The notes below the pieces were generated by a model. It made no database searches. It was not told the DNA's origin and saw only the letters and a program-made list of their open reading frames with translations. From Margaritifera margaritifera (lineage: Eukaryota; Mollusca; Bivalvia; Unionida; Margaritiferidae), in assembly GCA_029931535.1 (NCBI GenBank), contig JAQPZY010001523.1, forward strand, positions 3,278,501 to 3,342,500: a stretch of 64,000 bases of DNA, written 5' to 3'. Shown here piece after piece: positions 41,141 through 54,369 of this stretch. A program made the position numbers and the translations under genes. How positions within the stretch are numbered: position 1 is the first letter of the stretch; every line of letters starts with the position of its first letter.

Positions 41141-42393
41141 TTATATTTCAAGGTAGGTATTTTGCACTACTCAAAGGTGCATTGAAAATGTTTTTTCTTT
41201 CGGTACACATTGCCTTATCATAATGACTTACAACTAACCTTTTAAAACATCTTGAAATCATGTTGACTTAGCTTTCCACCAAATAGATTTGAACATGGTA
41301 GGCAACTTGGAAAACGTTTAAAATGTCAAAGCTGAACTATTAAAGAAAGAAGATGCCGCATGTGCACACCGTGATATAAATGATATAATGTTACAAAGCG
41401 CAAACAAAAGATATTATTTGATAGGTAAAAGTATAACTGTTTTAGACATCTTCTTTATTCGGGCAAAAATAAAGTTGCTTCAGTTTTTGAGGCTAATACA
41501 GTATAAAAGATGGAAGAAAACAGGTCGTTCTAGATAAAAAAAATCAACATCATTAAAGAACAACAGTAAAGCCTGTACTAAATTCAACATGACAAGACTT
41601 TGTTTGCATGCAACGCTATACCAGAGATGCTTTAATATTTTCGGGTGATACATAACATCGCTTTTAGCTACAGAGAAATATCGACAGAAACACACAAAAA
41701 ATATTACCGCTGTTTACCATGCAGCACTTAAATCTGCTCTTGCAGTTGCCAATACGTTTGAAGAAGTTGTTTAAAATGTAAATAGACACACAATCACACG
41801 TGGATCTTGGAGAAGGTGTAAAACTAATGGTACCATTTTCAATTATTCAGTTGATAATTTACTACCTGATAGCAAATATAATTTTATCTGACAAAATTGG
41901 TAACACTGTACAAAATAGGAAACTCAAACTTACTTTCCTAAATATTATAACCTTATTTGGCTAGTAAACGACAGGGCTTTTACCTGCAGACAAATGTATA
42001 CTTAACCAAACAAATAATTATCAAGACAATTTACCAGGCAACATCAAACTCTGCACTTATTTTTACTTACATAATGATTTGAAAAAGTTATTGTGGTTTA
42101 CAATTAGTCAACTGTCCTACATGGATATTCAAGAAGTTGTGAAGCTAACTGTTTCAGTTTCATTTAGCCAGTTCACAACTGGCTACCTCATAGCTCACGG
42201 GTTACTTCCAGATAAATTGCTCAATAATGGTATACTATGGAACCCTTGAAAACCATGGATGACAATAATATTAATGTTAGACTGCAAAATTTAACGAGAT
42301 AAAATTGATTTGGTGAGAGAGATTGGACACTACAGAGTTGTCAAAAAGAACCACAAAGTAGCAAATAAAGTTTTGAATTAGGTTAAAAGTAGC

Positions 42394-42642
42394 ATGGCAA
42401 CAGTTTCAGATGGTATATGTTTAACAGCAGCTGGATTAGGTGCTGCGGGAATAGTTACATTTGGAGTGATTCATTTGGATTTTAGTGGGTTTGGCGCAAC
42501 ATTAATAAGATCTGTTGCAAAAGCTTACAAGGAAACATTAATGTACAATACAGTTTTGAAACATGGTGAAATATTAACATCGGCCATCGAGGACACGATA
42601 AGTAAAGATAACAGTAACAATGAAATCAACCAAGAGGAATAA
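42394..42642 (+). CDS. 82-aa ORF with hydrophobic N-terminal segment, unknown
   Basis: Starts at ATG 42394. GICLTAAGLGAAGIVTFGVI is a likely membrane-spanning Gly/Ala-rich helix. It is followed by an amphipathic stretch (ATLIRSVAKAYKETLMYNTV) and an acidic tail. No family is recognised. The composition is more protein-like than surrounding sequence, so it may be a small virion or membrane protein of the older element. Confidence 0.35.
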   Translation: MATVSDGICLTAAGLGAAGIVTFGVIHLDFSGFGATLIRSVAKAYKETLMYNTVLKHGEILTSAIEDTISKDNSNNEINQEE

Positions 42643-43122
42643 TTTGATCACTAACGAATACAACAGCAACACAAAAATGCAATCAGGAAGAAAAAGAACA
42701 ATACAAAGATTCAAGACGTCAGAGATTCATCGAAGGAGTCAAATTATTCAATTGAATCAACAGCAGAGCTGAGCATAGCGGAATGGAAAGAAAAACTGTT
42801 TTGAAAGAAGTGAATTAATTAAAAGAGGTAAAGTTTTGGAAAAGTTAACTACAAAAATTGCACCTAATGTGCACGTTGCTTACGGCACGCCTGCAATTAA
42901 ACAGAAGATAAACCTTTGTCGGCGGAGCTTATTGTCCTTAAGAACGCTTTACGTCCGGTGAGGGTCAAATTCATGCTCTTGGCTGTTGAAATTTTATCTA
43001 TTCAAATGTTTTGCTTAGACAACAACAAACTTCTATTGTGCATATTCCGGCATATTAAATAGAAAGTTATATTATCATTGATGGAATCCCTGATAAAGAA
43101 ACATATTTTACCAATCCAATTG

Positions 43123-43198
<76 letters not shown>
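43123..43198. repeat. (CA)n(TA)n microsatellite
   Basis: Compound dinucleotide run. Confidence 0.95.
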
Positions 43199-43199
<1 letters not shown>

Positions 43200-43370
43200 T
43201 ATTACCACAGTAATGCGATCTTGATTGATAGATCACGTCGAGTTTGCAGTATCTGAAAATCCTGATCATTACGTGATGCGAATAGTCGGGTCATGATCCG
43301 GATTTTCTGATGTTGACAACAAGACGTGATCTAGCAATCAAGATCGAATTGCTATGATAATGATATTTTT
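43198..43370. mobile_element. Foldback MITE-like imperfect palindrome
   Basis: ATTATTACCACAGTAATGCG ATCTTGATTG at the left arm pairs with its inverted copy ending CAATCAAGATCG..TGATAAT at the right, continuing through GATCACGTC and GAAAATCC-GATCAT on both arms. About 75-80 % complementarity over about 75 bp with a 25-bp loop. Confidence 0.65.
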
Positions 43371-44529
43371 GTTATATATCTATCAATTTTCAGATAAAAT
43401 CATAAAATCCCAGAACGTAACTGAAAAAATGAAAGAAATTGCTTAACATTATACTTTCTGATACGGACTTCATTTTAAGTCATTTAACTGAATTTCTTTT
43501 TTTTCATCAGCTGATATGCGCATTAATATCAGTTTTATGAATGAAGCGTGTATAACAACTTTCACACTTTTTCAATACTATTACTATTAATAACACGAGT
43601 TCTTCGACTCATGGGGGCATCAGAGCCATATATGCGATGTACAGCTGTTATGCGGTTGTCAAGTTTTGCATCACAGAAGGATTTCACCAGCTGAATGACT
43701 AGGACAGTTTCTGTCCGAGGCCCGTCTGATAGCGTTGGAACTGTTCCTAGCGGGACATTGTAAGAGGCTCCGATGGGGACTTGACATGGGAATGACAGCA
43801 TTATTTTGACAGTTATTTACAGCGGGATTGGAGACATTGTTGGAACTTGATGATACAGATTTGTTAAAGTGAATGCTACTCATTTCCATTTTTATGTCAA
43901 GTGAGGCTACGGCATAGTTATTCACGCTTGTTCATTCGTAACCAGGAAACCTTGAGCAAAAAGTAGTTAAAGCCTCGTTTGAGAGTACGGTAATACGGGA
44001 TCAGAAAACGACAGTATCGTTTTCCTACTTTTGGGATTAGACTACAATTCTGGCTCATTCTTTGGTAGAAAATTGATAGGTATATCATAAATGGTAATAT
44101 ATTCATTTCATTGCAGAAAGTACATTTCGTTGTTGTGTATTACAATATTTTTGATGAACTGAGAAACACTTCATAAATGGCAAAAATAAAACGAGTGCTA
44201 TTTTAATTGCTGATAGTTTTTACAATCTTGAAATATACATACAATTAGTCAAACACGGAATAATTATAATGAAAACATCGAAGGTCTCACACAGTGCACA
44301 TGATCAACTGCAGTCCAGTAGCCAGGGATCTATACAAATATAAGCTCTATTGGGCTCAGTTTCTGAGTTTTCAAAACTTTAAAATATGCACATTTTCATC
44401 GATTATATTAATAGCACAAAAAACTACTCTAATGGCTATTAATCGCATTTGGTAATCTTTGCCTGTTAAGAGTTTTATTTTCTTCACATGAACTTTCTTT
44501 TATACAATGTTAATGATTATTACCATCAA

Positions 44530-44940
44530 TTACAAAGGGGGTACCATTAACAGATTGAATATTAGCATACAATATGAAGCTGGAAAGTTATTGATTTTCA
44601 TGCTATACATACAACATAGTTTTCATCGTCAGATAAATAATTATTTATTATATATAATAAAATGATAACAGAAATATCTCTGAGATGTCCTAAGGAGTTC
44701 TTACCTTTAAATAGTGAGACAAGAACAGTAGAGATAAATGTAGCGCTAGGTTAAAGAATGAACACTGATTAAATCCTCAATAATAATTTTAAACAAATTA
44801 CGTAATCTGTTAAATTAACAGATGTCCGTGACTCTATTAAATAAATGTTAATGGTCATCGCAAGTAATTATAAAGGGAACCATTAACGGATTGGATATTA
44901 GCATAAAATATGAAGATGGAAAAGTTACTGATTTTCAAGG
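44530..44940. repeat. Diverged direct repeat pair
   Basis: TACCATTAACAGATTGAATA TTAGCATACAATATGAAGCTGG near 44540 recurs as AACCATTAACGGATTGGATA TTAGCATAAAATATGAAGATGG near 44877, spacing about 338 bp. Each can be translated as G(T)IN.L(N/D)IS.(Q/K)YE.GK, suggesting an old duplication in a coding sequence. Confidence 0.6.
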
Positions 44941-45392
44941 TATGCCTGTCGCATATCTTTTTCAATAATAACCGTATCGCACATTCCTTGATCCAATTAA
45001 ATTAACTGTTACACGTAATCCTGTAAAATTAACTGACGCAACTGCTTGTGGGTTGGTAGAAAGACATGCTGATAATTAGATATCTACGACCGGAGGATAA
45101 TAATTTGAATGATATAAAGACATGGAGAGACCACGTTGACAAAAAATTAATAACTATTGGATAGAGTGGTACTGAAAGAACTAACAATACCCCCTCAGAT
45201 CTACAAAAACGGATTTATGAGAACAAGAAAAAATTGTATATGCTCAGGATTTGTTTAAGCAGAGATACAACGGCTTGTCTATTGCTATATAAGTATTGCA
45301 AGCCATAATAGCAAGAGTAGACATACAAAGGTCAGTGCCTAGTACTCAAAACTATTAACAACCAATTGAATATAGAATCAACAGTGAAATAG

Positions 45393-45581
45393 ATGCTTTT
45401 GGAGACTGACAACTTACAATTACAGTTGGAAAAGTTACAGAGAGATTTGGATAATGATATCCAAAAACACGACCAGGAGATTATACAGGTAAATAATTAT
45501 ATTAACATAACAATTACTGATCTAAGAAACAAACTATTTGGTAACACAAATACACTGTCAAAGTTGCAAACAATGATTTAA
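45393..45581 (+). pseudogene. Coiled-coil ORF fragment
   Basis: Sixty-two codons, strongly heptad-like (LQLQLEKLQRDLDNDIQKHD, then ITDLRNKLFGNTNTLSKLQT). Upstream, in shifting frames, are phrases such as DLQKRIYENKKKLY, so this is probably a piece of a longer decayed coiled-coil protein, perhaps from the older element 2 kb upstream of its capsid gene. Confidence 0.35.
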
Positions 45582-45872
45582 TAGAGACAATCAAACAGAA
45601 AGATAAGAATAAAAAGGAAATAAATGTGCATGAAAACAAAAGAGTCTCGCATTAGGTGTCAGAGTGCATAAATTAAAAAAGAAAATATCAATAAAGAGAC
45701 AAATTAGTTTGCGGAGAAAATTAAACCAATGCCTGAACATATATCGTTTTACGACATTCATATTAATAATGGGTACCCGGATGATATTAATTTAAGTGTG
45801 AAGTTCAAGTAATAAAGTTATAATTTTCATTCCGGCAGCGGGTATTATTAAACACAAATCTATGGAAAGGTT

Positions 45873-46003
45873 TTAAACGTTGGGGTGTTTGAAACTGAAA
45901 TGTACCCATTAAATTTTAAATGTTGGGGTGTTTGAAACTGAAATGTACCCATTAAATTTTAAACGTTGGGGTGTTTGAAACTGAAATGTACCCATTAAAT
46001 TTG
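45873..46003. repeat. 43-bp tandem repeat, three copies
   Basis: Unit cgttggggtgtttgaaactg, aaatgtacccattaaatttt, aaa. In one frame it reads LNVGVFETEMYPLNF, so it may be another coding-derived minisatellite. Confidence 0.9.
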
Positions 46004-47599
46004 TTAACATTTATGGATTTGACTATGATTCATCAACTTTTCCTGAATTAAAGCACATGAATATGTACTTCAAATAAAAAAAAATTAGGTTTAATGACCA
46101 TTTTATCAGCTTATATGTTGAACCTGTAAAGATTTTGGTGGCTTTAATATTGACTTTTTACATTGGATTAGCGGTAGGCATAGAACGTGTTTCTTAGTTT
46201 TTAGAAATCACTTCAAAGATGAAGATCTTTATAGAGTAAAATAATCTTGTACGTGCTCTCTAGAATATAACTATGTTTCAATCATTGGATTGGAAAACAA
46301 AAAAGAACTACCTATCCAGCCAGGATATAAAATAAAATCTAGTATCAAGATCAAAATGTGTAACTCTAATATACAACAACAGTATATGCAAAAGCAGAGC
46401 ATTTATTGTGCTTTTCAGCATAATAAATGGCAACATTAGCGGTATTTTATTGAAGGAGCAATAACAAATGGTCTAAAATTTAGACAAAGCGAATATCTAT
46501 TCAAATTATATGATCCTAATTAAGCTGATAAATTAAGAATCAGATACACAAATCATGGTATATGAAGGTGAAGTGGTATTCTAAACTTCTTCCAATTCAT
46601 AACAAACTGTATAGCTTCAGTACTGGTATTTTGTGTATTTCCTGCCCCTGATAGTAACTTTCTCAATTTATAATTCATAATTCATTGTTCAATCATATTT
46701 GTCCTAAATTATACATGGGGGCATGCACCTTCGCATGGCATGAAAATGTTGTAGTCATTCAAATTGAAAAGATCAGCTCTTACGTGGTATATTAGGAGGC
46801 CTTAGACCAGTATTATACCCAGATTGTTTACCACTGCATTGTAAGCATCTTCATTTTACCTTTATTTCAAACGATAAAATGAAACGCGGTAAAATCATGA
46901 TATTTGGGCTTAGCTTTGGAATTCTATCTGTAAAGGTTTTTTCAGGTTTAATTTTGCTCTCGGTCGATGTGATACAAGGATGTGTTGTTCTGAGGTATTG
47001 AACGCCCTGCGACATCACCTGTTTGTGAGGAGTTATGTATTATATACATTGACATTTGTCTTATTTCTTATGATGCAAGGCACACGTTGCCATCGATATA
47101 ATTGTCCGTCGCCCAAATGAATTCTGCAAGATAACGTCAAAAACGTTGATGATTTTCTTTTAAAGAAACCGGTAAGCAATCAACACTCTAACATCCATTA
47201 CAAGTGCGATGGATATATACTCCAGTTTTACTTGATCATTAGAAAGTATGCAAAATCAATGAGTTTCAATTGTCTTGGTTTTTTAAGTTTTATTTTATTT
47301 TCTGGGCGAGCAGATGTGTCAGTGTGAGTAGAAGCGTAAAGAGGAAAAAGCATAAAAGCATCATCCAATCCAAGTTGTTTAAAGTTTTGAGTCACAAACC
47401 TTTTTCTTTAAATGTTTTATTGAAGTAGTCCATTGTCTTTGAACTGAATTCATAGAGTTCTGCAATGTTCCTCTGCAATACGTCCATTTTTGTTCACTGT
47501 CTCCTTGTGCTCTTTTTCTGGATTGACGATTTAATACGACACTTGCTTTCTCTGACGTTGCAGAAGGCAGTTACCCGGTCTATGAACTGGAAAACATTT

Positions 47600-48170
47600 G
47601 TCCCAGTACTATACATTTACCTCGAAATCAATTGCGCAGTCAGTGTTAATATCAAATATAGAAATGGAATTCTGTTCTTTCATGAGTACATTAGGAAACA
47701 TAATTATCGACATAGCAGCCAATAATACATTGACAAACCTTAGCCTTGACTCTCCCAGAATGTGCTTAAAGGGTGTTTTGGTACTATGCAAAGAGAAGGG
47801 TGAAAGCGATCCAGAAAAGTTTATCAACTCAGCAATAGAAACAGTATTAATGACTTTTGAAGGCCTGCCAAATATGTTTTTTTTTTCCTTCCCTCAGTGC
47901 TTTTAATTCAGGCAACAGTTTGCAGATGCCATCAGGTATTTCTTTGATACACAACAATAGCGATCAGAAATCAGTAACACAAGTGTTAGCAATTGTTTCG
48001 CTAATACCCATTGCATCTGGATTGAATTGAGAAGTACACACGATCACAGATCACACGGTAGTGGTCTTAAATGAGTTAAAGTTAAACAAGGTATCCACTT
48101 TCAGATCAACAGATTAGCAAATGTAGTTGCTCGAATAATGTGGATTTATTTCGTTTCATATGTTTAGGTG
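47600..48170 (+). pseudogene. Major capsid protein remnant of the older Polinton-like element
   Basis: The 47598-47906 frame reads DSPRMCLKGVLVLCKEKGES, then DPEKFINSAIETVLMTFEGL and PNM. This pattern (KG..LL, D.EKF.N..I..V..T..G.PN) is a signature of the hexon of one Polinton lineage. About 100 bp further, in other frames, come RYFFDTQQ-like and IELRSTHDHRSHGSGLK, with GIHFQINRLANV, which match the C-terminal hexon block (RS..D...HGSG...GI..QI). Several frameshifts and stops intervene and the rest of the protein is not recognisable. It stands on the strand opposite to the older PolB. Confidence 0.6.
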
Positions 48171-48299
48171 AACTTTCAAAAACAATCGGCTAAAAACAGC
48201 AATGTTTTAGACAGGCATATATTTTTTTGTAAGAATGGCAAAGCGTTTGTGTATGTGAACCTCAAAACATGATTATTTGTGAAGTGCCTAATTGTGGTT

Positions 48300-48520
48300 A
48301 ACTGGAAACTTTTGCACTGAATTTGATAGATACTGAATACAGGAGCTATCATTGGTCCAACTTTTATGTACAGAAAGAAGAAAGAAAGTGGTCAGTCAAA
48401 GATGCAAACATGATAGTTATAGATCGTGAGGACAAACTAGACAAGTGGTTAGATTTACTGGTTGATGTTCACCAAGGAACCAATACTTTGATGACTCAGG
48501 TAATACTGACTGTGTAAAAA
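48300..48520 (+). pseudogene. Short ORF, probable decayed coding piece
   Basis: 64 codons reading YRSYHWSNFYVQKEERKWSV and ANMIVIDREDKLDKWLDLL. It looks protein-like and directly follows the capsid remnant on the same strand, but I do not recognise a family. Confidence 0.25.
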
Positions 48521-48929
48521 CACAGCAACTAGCATAACCAAAGGAACTTTTAGTAGTAGACATTTTGATATGTTTGTAAGGATGATCGTACAAAAGTATA
48601 ACTATGCAAGATTTCAGAGAAAATACACACATATTGTTCTTTTGTAGACCAGAACAAAACAGCAACCAAACCCGTGTTTGAACAGAATCATATTATTCCA
48701 GACGAAATGAAAGTATAGCTTATAGAAACAAAGCAAAAGAACACACTTTAAATGAGATTTGAGTCTTTGAGAATAGACTCGTTATGTAAGAAACATGTAT
48801 TGTAGGAAAGGTGCTCACGTGTCTGCAAAGTAATGTATAGATGTTGTGAACCAATAAACGCCTGTCGTTGTGCATAGACAATAATACTTTTAAAATATTG
48901 ATGTTTTACATCTCATGATAATATGATCA

Positions 48930-50760
48930 GAAATAAATCATTTCTTCGTAATTTCTCTTGTCTTTAAATGAACAATCTCTGTACATCTCGACTACATTCG
49001 TTTTGATCACACAGTGATTTTTGATTCCTTGGAAAAATATCTTTTCATCTTTTTTCGTCTTGAATAAATGCAGTTTGACCTTAATCCCCAAATTCTCTAA
49101 CTGGAACACCAGTTAGCTCATCTTTGAAAAGTCAAAGAAGTTTCTTATTCATTTGTGATATACCAAATATGTTATATTTCGGATAGTCACTATTGTTATA
49201 GTATTTATATTGTCCCTCATGTCACCCGTAAAATGTTTCTATCTCAGCATAGACACACAGTGAATCTGTATCAGGCATGAACAGTCTCATTGTATCACCG
49301 TATTCGTTTTTGAGCTTGTAGTAGTACAATTCCTATATCAGCCGCTTATGGAACTCTAACACATATAATCAACCAGAAATTGGTTTCGTTAATTTGATTT
49401 TTCTTGTTTTTCAAACTGACTAATACCAAGTCATGGTCAATAAATGCTCTTCTTGCACATTAAACCTCTTTATCACAACTAAAAAATATATTTTAATCTG
49501 AAGATAATTGTACTGCTGTTCTTTTCTTCAGGTTCTGCGTCTGTTTTTAAAACACACTGTATTTCTCAAAATCATGTGTTGCTTCTGGTCTCAAATTTGG
49601 ATTCCGTTCAGTGTAAGATTTCAGCCTCGGTTATTGGTCAAAGAAAATAACTATGTGCATATTTTTCACTCTTAAAACATATTTATGTAAAGCTTGAATG
49701 ACATATTTCTCTTTGTTGTTCAATATACGTAACACTTTTAGTACTGTTTATTTTGTACTCTTGTAATCATCAATCAACTTTTGTTTGCAAGGGAGATAAA
49801 TAAATGTAGTATTAATGATTTACTTCAGCGTATCTATGCGATATCATTGCTAATTCCACCTCGTAATCCACTCTCAGTCATCGGGAACATGTCATAATCT
49901 GTCAACAGTTCTAGTTCAGTACCCGATACAGGAGCACTGTAATACTGAGAAGGGTACATTTTGTAATTATTCACACATACATTCCTAAATTCCTCAGAAT
50001 TGTCACATATCATCATGGTACCTTTCGTTACATAATATCATCATGGTATCTTTCGTTACATAATAATTGTCACATATCATCATGATACCTTTCGTTACAT
50101 TCCAAAATTCCTCACAATTGTCACATATCATCATGGCATCTCTCGTTTCATAATAATTGTCACATATCATCATGGTGTCTTTCGTTACATAATAATTGTC
50201 ACATATCATCATGGTATCTTTCGTTACATAATAGTCATGTAGACCTACGAGAATTTGGAGTTTGAAATGTTCCATAAAATAAAGCTTTAACGTATTGGTA
50301 ATTGTCATATGACATGTTTGAATTGATATGCAATAAGTCGAACTTTTCATTGGTGGTATATCTGGAAACCTAATTGTCCCATTAAGTGTTATTTCTTTTT
50401 CCCCTGTTATGAACCTATCAACTATGAAATCCTTGCTGAACAAAATATACTTCACGTCGATCTTCGGTAAGGGTTCTACCCCCTTCATCTTGGTCATTTT
50501 CCAGAAACGTCTTGATGAATAAGTGCCATAACTGGACAAGTTTGAGCAAACAATGAATGCATTTTTTATATTTCAAATCCAAAGTGCATTCGTTATATAC
50601 TTGACTTCTATACTTGCTTGTTAAGTAATCATGGCCAAGCATCGCGAACTTTAGTTTTATTTTTGTCTCACAGATGGGACATATATTTGTTGAATTAAAA
50701 TGTTACTCATCTTTCTCTGTGAACACCATAGGTTTTGCATATTTCGGTCTTCATTCTCCA
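48930..50760 (-). pseudogene. Protein-primed family B DNA polymerase remnant (DNA_pol_B_2 type)
   Basis: Minus-strand blocks appear in the family order but in changing frames. About 50720-50560: ICPICETKI, HDYLTSKYRSQVYNECTLDL, an Endo VII-like zinc/HNH block (normally C..C...DH.H.TG.YRG..H..CN). 50539-50240: GVEPLPKIDVKYILF and a TPR1-like region. 49834-50000: EEFRNVCVNNYKMYPSQYYS and GTELELLTDYDMFPMTESGL with RGGIS, the block just before motif A. 49261-49290: DTDS with LCVYAEIETFYG, motif C (its first residues altered to MP). 48930-49060: KTKKDEKIFFQGIKNHCVIK and VEMYRDC, the C-terminal block. Motifs A and B are not readable. Many stops; the gene is long dead. This polymerase differs in lineage from the PolB at 17.2-19.2 kb. 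Confidence 0.75.
49996..50237 (-). repeat. 39-bp minisatellite inside the older PolB
   Basis: About six copies of TAC/TATGTAACGAAAGATACC... encoding a 13-residue unit YYVTKDTMMICDN. The unit is the polymerase segment YVTKDTMMICDN(S)EEFRN itself, expanded in frame, with two copies still followed by EEF(R/W)N. Confidence 0.85.
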
Positions 50761-50769
50761 TACATTAGT

Positions 50770-53700
50770 TTCACAATCTTACGTCAAGCATAGTAACATA
50801 CTTGATTACAATCTGCTATTCCACAGACCATTGGTTTATATATCTTGTGGATTGATTTGAGGTACAAACAAAAGTATTATGGAATTTGCTTGGTTGTTTC
50901 GCTTACATCTGAATTAGGTTTTTTTTGTTGCACTTTATACATAGATGTAGGTCTAATTTTAGACATGTAATGGAGCCTTCTGCAATTTTGTTCTTTTCTT
51001 TAGTTTTGACCTTTTCGTTATATTGGATAGTTTTGCTTTTCTGTACCATGATGTAAACATTTATTGTTCTACCACGATGTTCAACATTTATTGTGTGTGC
51101 GTTTTTCCCCGAGAAAGACTTTTTTAAAAGGCTGAAATGTAGGCAACCTTTTGTTTTCCAATTTTGTGTCATTATATAATACCCGTACTCTTGGATGAAT
51201 TCTCATTTTGTTTATTTCGAGCTTCTTGGTGATCAGGTGTCTATCAAGGCTTAAGTCTTTATCTATGTCCGTGTCTTTTTGTTATGTACAGAAACGATAA
51301 AATGTTTCCATTGAAAGAAACCGAACTAGATACCTAGGAAGAAAATATTCTCAAAGGCAGTCATTATAAAATGGACAGGGGTTAACCATGGGTGAAAAAA
51401 ATTAGAACAGCAAGTGTTGTATGTATAATATATTACAGATAGACTCAGCATAGTCAAGTTATTTTATTAATTCTTTTTCTTATATGCAAATATAATTACG
51501 ACTCTCAAAAACGTTACTTGTTGAGGTACGATTTTCGCTGCTAGATTATATAAGTAGGAAGGACAAAATCACCATTATCTCCTATACCTTTTTTTGCTGC
51601 CAGTTTATGATGAATGCTAAGAAGAGAACACAGATAAAATTACAATGGTATAGTGAGATTATAAACACCTTGAACATGCAATTGTATACACAATAAAGAA
51701 CAATAGATACGAAAACAAGTAGGAGCTAAATTAATAAATTTTGTGTCCATAATTTGATCAATTTTGTCTTGCTGTGTCATTAATTTTGCGCCCTGCAAAG
51801 TTGTGTGTGATTTTAACTGTTTTTGGATCGTATAAAAGCAGGTGCCTTCTGTAAATGGACTGAGGACAATGATAGAGAAAAATAAAATATTTATCATGCA
51901 TTAGGAATGATTCATTATTGATTATCGTCTTCTTCTTCCGTCTTTGCCACTGTTGATGGAGATCGTATTGTGTTGATGGTATTAAAATTGCAGTGATATA
52001 ATTGTTTTTATTCCTTATTATAATGGTCATATTATAGTTACTGTCAATTATTGCCACTACGGAAAATTTCCTTTTGTGTAAAATAAGACCTTTCATGCAC
52101 TGGAAGTAAAAATAAAATGATACAGCATCCTGATAACTATGAATGCGATGATTGTCGATCAAATTGAAAGAGGCCATGATTCCAAAAATAAACTCCGCTC
52201 AGAAACTTGTGGCTACTCTTTCCCGTAAACAATATTTCATCTATATCATACTATATGCGTCTTAATTGTGATTGTGGCTGTAAATAGTTGGAAGAAACTA
52301 ACCCTGTCCATGGTTTTTGAGTCTTCGATGCGTGGTTAATTTGGAAAATGAAAGTAAAAGAAGCCATAATCGCGGTTGTTTCAAAGAAAGACGGTCTAAA
52401 AGTGTAATCTTCATTGACTTTGATGTTATAGACATTACTTAACTAAGCTTTTATTGGAAAACAGAAAGATTACAAGCACCTTTCATTCAAATAGTTTCTC
52501 ATAAACAACCAGACGATCTAGTTTTCAGACGCTCGCAATCACCGATAGGTACTTAACGCACGGGAGTCAAGATTTTTATTTTTTCAAAATGATCAAGCAG
52601 CGAAGAATAAGCGTGCATATATGTGCTGGTCTAAGATACGGTTTGCTTGTCCAGCGTAGAGAATAATTATGGAATATAGAAACAAAGATTCAAGCATGCA
52701 AACTAAGCAAACTGACACATTTTAATGAATTTAAGGTATTTTGCCGCATATTAGTTATGTTTTTAGGGGATACTGGGTAATCTTTCTGAACAGAAAACAT
52801 GATTATAAATCACGGCAAATTGTGGCCAAAACTCCAAATGGATTTAGGCACTACTTTATGTGTGATGAAAATATTGTATGTAATTTTTTGACACATTTTC
52901 AACAAATATTTTGAAAGTAGTAGAAACTCCTATTTCATTACAAGTTTTGTTTGAAAAGATGTGCTTTAACTGGCTAGAACCTCATATTTAATTATCGGAA
53001 TAATGTGCGTAACAAATCAATTCTTGTTAAATTCGAGTCGAACACTGACCTCTCTCCAGGCCAATATTCAGACAACAATATTTACCATCACAACTGTAGA
53101 AGACTAGAATGAAATGACTACATGATGCTAAATGTATTTTCAGTGTCATCTAGGGAAGCTATAAACAGATTAAATTCAATCATGGCCGTAAAACAGTTGG
53201 AATTTAAAAAAGCCACTTCTCCCACCTAGAACTGCTGCAAGATAGAGGTGATTCCCCTCGCCACCATGGCCATTAAGTGCGGCAATTGACATTTGACCCA
53301 TAGACAATGCTCTGACTACCTGTTTGCATATCAAGTTGAACAAAACGCAATATTTTCTTCTCAAAATTTATACAAGAACTCTCTCACTTCTCGGTAAATA
53401 GGAAAATTTTCGAGGAAATCGGGCGACAAATAGCTAGTAAATTTGTACATGTGTGTCGTATATTTTGTCCACGTGCTAGAGTGCGGTCTGTCTGACAGTT
53501 CTCGCACTCAGCCAAATAACTGGTAAATATGCAACGACTCAAAGTTTGGTCAATTGGCCACTTAGATTACTAGGAATCCTTACTTGATAGACAGTTGTCG
53601 ATTGGTCAATATACTTCATACAATGATGCGATGAAAGTGTGAAGTATAACTGAGATCACATAAATACTATCTACCGTGTTAACGATAGGTTTTTCTACGA

Positions 53701-53999
53701 AATCTGCATTTATATGTGCAATACTGCAACTCCTCAGAAGCAAGAAATAGTCACCGTGAATCGATGAGCACTCGGTAGGTTAGAAACAAGGATAATAATT
53801 GCTGTATTTGGTTTTGACCCATTCAGTAGAAAAAAGATAAATCGATAGATCGATTTCTCTACGTACTTTTTATCTTCATGTACGTAACAGGAGGTTTTCA
53901 GAGAAAGGTATTCTTGCACTTTATTTTCGACATACGGAGCATATAGTGTTATATACTGTGTTAAAATCATTATCTTGATCAGACCCTAACGTAAAAATG

Positions 54000-54082
<83 letters not shown>

Positions 54083-54330
54083 CGGAAACACACACCAAAC
54101 ACGTAAGCCGATGGAAATCCTGGACAATTACATTTTTGAATGACAGGGGTATCTACAAACACGAGTTAAATAATAGAAATAAGAAAAATAAAACAATTGA
54201 AAACGGTCTTCAAATGAGTAAACAACAATTTATTTTGTGTTTTTGTCAGATTTTCCAACTTTTATAACAGTAATCAAAGATGGGATGATCTGTGTAATTA
54301 CGTTTTAATCATTCGGAGAACCTGTTTGAT
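50770..54330. other. Host or decayed spacer, no gene recognised
   Basis: AT-rich. Frames at 50903-51172 (SLLKKSFSGKNAHTINVEHR) may be an upstream piece of the dead PolB. The 139-codon frame at 51758-52177 shows no motif. (AT)n runs occupy 54002-54085. Confidence 0.4.
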
Positions 54331-54369
54331 CTACTTGCAAGCTGAGGACAAAGAACGGAAACCTATCAT

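Noticed and set aside
43562..44106. Overlapping minus-strand ORFs as a host exon
   Set aside because: Three short frames overlap, none has a known domain, and splice signals could not be judged by eye.
51758..52177. 139-aa minus-strand ORF
   Set aside because: Composition matches AT-rich random sequence and no motif is visible.
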